This document shows positions 14,804-17,115 of a stretch of 17,115 nucleotides of DNA, piece after piece. How positions within the stretch are numbered: position 1 is the first letter of the stretch; each line of letters starts with the position of its first letter. The notes under the pieces were generated by a model. It was given only the letters and a program-made list of their open reading frames with translations. It was not told where the DNA came from and searched no databases. The position numbers and the translations under genes are program-made. Origin of the DNA: Betaproteobacteria bacterium (GTDB lineage Bacteria > Pseudomonadota > Gammaproteobacteria > Burkholderiales > Casimicrobiaceae). The DNA is taken from positions 1-17,115 of the forward strand of contig VBCS01000099.1 of the NCBI GenBank assembly GCA_005888955.1. Reading direction: 5' to 3'.

Positions 14804-15115
14804 TCAACCGACGATGCCGTCGATCTTGAGCTCGGTGAAGCCCTGACGATGGCCCTGATGCTTCTGATAATGCTTGCGGCGGCGCATCTTGAAGATCTTG
14901 ACCTTGTCGCCGCGGCCATGGCCAAGCACCGTCGCGGTGACGGTCGCACCGGCGACGATCGGTTGACCCAGACGAACGCTTGACTCGTCTCCGACCAGGA
15001 GCACCTGGTCAAGAACGATCTGCGCGCCCACCTCCGCCGGTATCTGTTCTACCTTGAGTTTTTCGCCGGGGACAACCTTGTACTGCTTGCCGCCGGTTTT
15101 TATGACCGCGTACAT
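14804..15115 (-). CDS. rplU: 50S ribosomal protein L21
   Basis: L21 binds 23S rRNA in the large subunit. It has 103 residues, equal to E. coli L21, with MYAVIKTGGKQYKV at the start, the conserved GDKVKIFKMRRRKHYQKHQGHRQ segment and a short C-terminus FTELKIDGI. The start ATG at 15115 was chosen over an in-frame TTG at 15130 because MYAVIKTGGKQY is the conserved N-terminus and GGAG lies nine bases before it. A near-consensus promoter stands about 40 bp upstream. It is divergent from ispB and leads the two-gene operon with rpmA. Confidence 0.97.
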   Translation of the reverse strand: MYAVIKTGGKQYKVVPGEKLKVEQIPAEVGAQIVLDQVLLVGDESSVRLGQPIVAGATVTATVLGHGRGDKVKIFKMRRRKHYQKHQGHRQGFTELKIDGIVG

Positions 15116-15154
15116 GAGAACGAACTCCAAGGGGATGCTGCAGAAAAGGGCGCT

Positions 15155-15183
15155 ATTTTAAGACCTTAGCGCAGCAATGTCAA
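15155..15183 (-). promoter_or_regulatory. Strong sigma-70-type promoter of rplU-rpmA
   Basis: On the minus strand a perfect TTGACA (15183-15178), a 17-bp spacer and TAAAAT (15160-15155) stand 39 bp before the rplU start. This is the best promoter match in the window, as expected for ribosomal protein genes. The rest of the 15116-15335 gap shows a weak TAGAAT at 15231-15236 that could be the -10 of the divergent ispB, without a convincing -35. Confidence 0.8.
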
Positions 15184-15335
15184 AGTGCGCCTCGACACCG
15201 CGTTGCGGGCTTCGATCACGGGCTTGGGGTTAGAATACGCCCGCGGCGGACACCGCGCCCCGCCGCGATTGGGACGGGTGGCAACGTCTTGCCCGATCGC
15301 GACATCCTCCATCGGCCTCGCCCGACCTTCGTTCC

Positions 15336-16304
15336 GTGCCCACTCAGCTGCTCGAATCGATTCTGCATGACGACATGCAGGCGGTCGACCGCGTGTTGCG
15401 CGACAGCCTTGCCTCGGACGTCGTGCTCATCCGTCGCGTCGCGGAATACATCATCGGCAGTGGCGGCAAGCGGCTGAGGCCCGCGCTGCTGCTGCTCTCC
15501 GCGCGGGCCTGCGGGTATCGCGGCTCGCATCACCATACCCTGGCGGCCGTGATCGAGATGATCCATACCGCGACGCTGCTGCACGACGACGTCGTCGACG
15601 AGTCGTCGCTGCGACGCGGTCACGCTACCGCGAACGCGATGTTCGGCAACGCACCCAGCGTACTGGTCGGCGATTTTGTGTACTCGCGCGCATTCCAACT
15701 CATGGTCACCGTCGACAACCTGCGCGTACTGCACATCCTGTCCGACGCGACCAACGTGATCGCGGAAGGCGAGGTGCTGCAGCTTCTCAATGCGGGCAAC
15801 CCGGATGTCGCGGAGCAGGCCTATCTCGACGTCATCCGGCGCAAGACCGCGAAGCTCTTCGAGGCGGCCGCTCAACTCGGTGCAGTCCTCAGCCGCGCCG
15901 AGCCTGTGATCGAAGACGCGCTCGCGCGCTACGGCATGCATCTGGGCACCGCGTTCCAGCTCGTCGACGACGTTCTCGATTATTCGGGCGACTTCGACGC
16001 GATCGGCAAGAATCTCGGCGATGACCTCGCGGAAGGCAAACCGACCTTGCCGTTGATCCGCGCACTCGCTGTAGGATCGGCCGCCGATGCGGCGGTGATT
16101 CGCGATGCGCTCGCCGGAGGTCACCGCGACGATTTCAAGCCCGTGCTCGCGGTCCTGTCGCGTACCGGCGCGCTGGAGTACGCGAAGCATTGCGCAGAGG
16201 AAGAAAGCGCACAGGCAGCAGCGTGTCTGGACGTGCTCGCGAATTCTCCGGCCCGCGAAACTCTGCTAGAATTATCCGGTTTCGCAGTGCAAAGAACGTA
16301 CTAG
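15336..16304 (+). CDS. ispB: Octaprenyl (polyprenyl) diphosphate synthase
   Basis: IspB extends farnesyl diphosphate with isopentenyl diphosphate to the long all-trans chain used as the ubiquinone side chain. It has 322 residues (E. coli 323). Motifs: GSGGKRLRPALLLL (41-54), the first Asp-rich motif LLHDDVVDESSLRRG (DDxxD at 84-88), VGDFVYSRAFQLM, EGEVLQL, and the second Asp-rich motif FQLVDDVLDYSGD (211-215), followed by KNLGDDLAEGKPTLPLI. The start is GTG at 15336, giving MPTQLLESILHDDM, in line with homologues. Chain length (C40 or otherwise) cannot be fixed from motifs alone. It lies divergent to rplU, and a tRNA-Pro gene follows 36 bp after its stop. Confidence 0.93.
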   Translation: MPTQLLESILHDDMQAVDRVLRDSLASDVVLIRRVAEYIIGSGGKRLRPALLLLSARACGYRGSHHHTLAAVIEMIHTATLLHDDVVDESSLRRGHATANAMFGNAPSVLVGDFVYSRAFQLMVTVDNLRVLHILSDATNVIAEGEVLQLLNAGNPDVAEQAYLDVIRRKTAKLFEAAAQLGAVLSRAEPVIEDALARYGMHLGTAFQLVDDVLDYSGDFDAIGKNLGDDLAEGKPTLPLIRALAVGSAADAAVIRDALAGGHRDDFKPVLAVLSRTGALEYAKHCAEEESAQAAACLDVLANSPARETLLELSGFAVQRTY

Positions 16305-16340
16305 GGATATTTCCGGTGCTTCCCGATCGCTGCGACACGT

Positions 16341-16417
<77 letters not shown>

Positions 16418-16419
16418 AT

Positions 16420-16451
16420 AGCACACGAACCGCCGCGCACATTTTCGTGCT
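16420..16451. terminator. Weak hairpin between tRNA-Pro and hutU
   Basis: AGCAC-(AC)-GAA pairs with TTC-GTGCT across a 14-nt loop in the gap between the convergent tRNA-Pro and hutU genes. The stem has a bulge and there is no clean U-tract, so function as a bidirectional terminator is only a possibility. Confidence 0.25.
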
Positions 16452-16479
16452 GTCTATGACGTTTTGCATTTGAAGACAG

Positions 16480-17115
16480 TCAGCGCCCGAGCATCGGCAG
16501 CTTCAATCCCTTCGCTCGCGCGACCTCGACCGCCTTCGCATAACCCGCGTCGGCGTGCCGCATCACTCCCGAAGCAGGGTCGTTCCACAGCACGCGCTCG
16601 ATGCGCTTCGCTGCGGCTGGCGTGCCGTCGCAGACGATGACCACTCCGGCGTGCTGCGCATAGCCCATGCCGACGCCGCCGCCGTGATGGATCGATACCC
16701 AGGTTGCGCCGCCGGCGGTGTTGAGCAGCGCGTTCAACAGCGGCCAGTCCGAAACCGCGTCGGATCCGTCGGCCATGCCTTCCGTCTCCCGATTCGGGCT
16801 TGCCACCGACCCCGCGTCGAGATGATCGCGGCCGATGACGATGGGTGCCTTGATCTCGCCGCTCGCAACCATCTCGTTGAACGCGAGACCCGCGCGATGG
16901 CGCTGACCGAGACCCAACCAGCAGATCCGCGCAGGCAGCCCCTGAAACGCGATCCGCTCGCCGGCAAGATCCAACCACCGGTGTAGCTGGGCATCGTCCG
17001 GAAAGAGCTCCTTGACCTTGCGGTCGGTCTTGCGGATGTCTTCCGGATCTCCGGACAAGGCGACCCAACGGAACGGCCCCTTGCCCTCGCAGAACAGCGG
17101 CCGGATGTACGCGGG
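16480..17115 (-). CDS. hutU: Urocanate hydratase, C-terminal part (runs off the window)
   Basis: Urocanase converts urocanate to imidazolone propionate in histidine degradation, with a tightly bound NAD+. The window holds the last 211 residues, from PAYIRPLFCEGKGPFRW to TGA at 16480-16482. Clear family blocks are LSGDPEDIRKTDRKVKELFP, ERIAFQGLPARICWLGLG (with the cysteine that corresponds to the catalytic Cys410 of Pseudomonas putida urocanase), VIGRDHLDAGSVASPNRETE, DGSDAVSDWPLLNALLNT, SIHHGGGVGMGYAQHAG and RVLWNDPASGVMRHADAGY. No frameshift is seen in this part. The N-terminus and any other hut genes lie beyond 17115. The gene is convergent with tRNA-Pro. Confidence 0.96.
   Translation of the reverse strand, partial: PAYIRPLFCEGKGPFRWVALSGDPEDIRKTDRKVKELFPDDAQLHRWLDLAGERIAFQGLPARICWLGLGQRHRAGLAFNEMVASGEIKAPIVIGRDHLDAGSVASPNRETEGMADGSDAVSDWPLLNALLNTAGGATWVSIHHGGGVGMGYAQHAGVVIVCDGTPAAAKRIERVLWNDPASGVMRHADAGYAKAVEVARAKGLKLPMLGR

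Noticed and set aside
15216..16190. 324-codon minus-strand frame over ispB
   Set aside because: It is antisense to a clear IspB with both Asp-rich motifs; composition is that of a shadow frame.

Overview
The window looks like chromosomal DNA of a high-GC betaproteobacterium. The evidence is the divergent rplU-rpmA / ispB arrangement with a tRNA-Pro(CGG) after ispB, the pepA-holC block divergent from lptF-lptG, a small acidic IPLLTD-motif protein next to holC, and the protein sequences themselves. Most genes are housekeeping genes. I see no phage, insertion sequence, CRISPR array or classical genomic island. It may be a metagenome or draft assembly, because several lesions look more like assembly faults than biology.

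Layout: 2-133 (+) is the tail of a DUF3617-type protein, followed by a REP-like hairpin region. From 10213 down to 231 almost everything is on the minus strand, in transcription order: pepA, holC, an IPLLTD-motif protein, a Fur/Zur-type regulator, an aromatic-rich leader peptide with a terminator, aroF (DAHP synthase), a three-gene ABC module (ATPase, FtsX/MacB-type permease, DUF3299 lipoprotein-like/periplasmic protein) and valS. On the plus strand, lptF-lptG diverges from pepA. Then come rpmA and rplU (minus, own promoter and terminator), ispB (plus), tRNA-Pro and the 3' part of hutU (minus, running off the edge).

Three points stand out. (1) The gap between the Fur-family gene and aroF holds a complete-looking attenuator: a 28-codon leader ORF with the run FGWYFYY, an alternative pairing segment, and a perfect GC hairpin plus seven Us ending just before the aroF ribosome binding site. 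(2) The ABC ATPase/permease/DUF3299 trio resembles the Zur-controlled PA4063-PA4066 zinc operon of Pseudomonas, but has no DUF2796 binding-protein gene. It carries a His/Glu-rich permease loop, has a Fur/Zur-like gene nearby, and is preceded by a perfect 8-3-8 palindrome. (3) A 1924-bp direct tandem duplication (9826-11749 and 11750-13673) gives two lptF genes, a truncated lptG and a 5' pepA fragment. The copies differ at seven positions, six of them synonymous, which fits two strain haplotypes better than a decaying duplicate.

valS and pepA each lack an internal segment of about 27-28 codons and change frame in the same direction. In pepA the missing part includes a catalytic metal ligand. 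Because valS is essential and apparently broken, these lesions should be treated as probable assembly errors until reads are checked.
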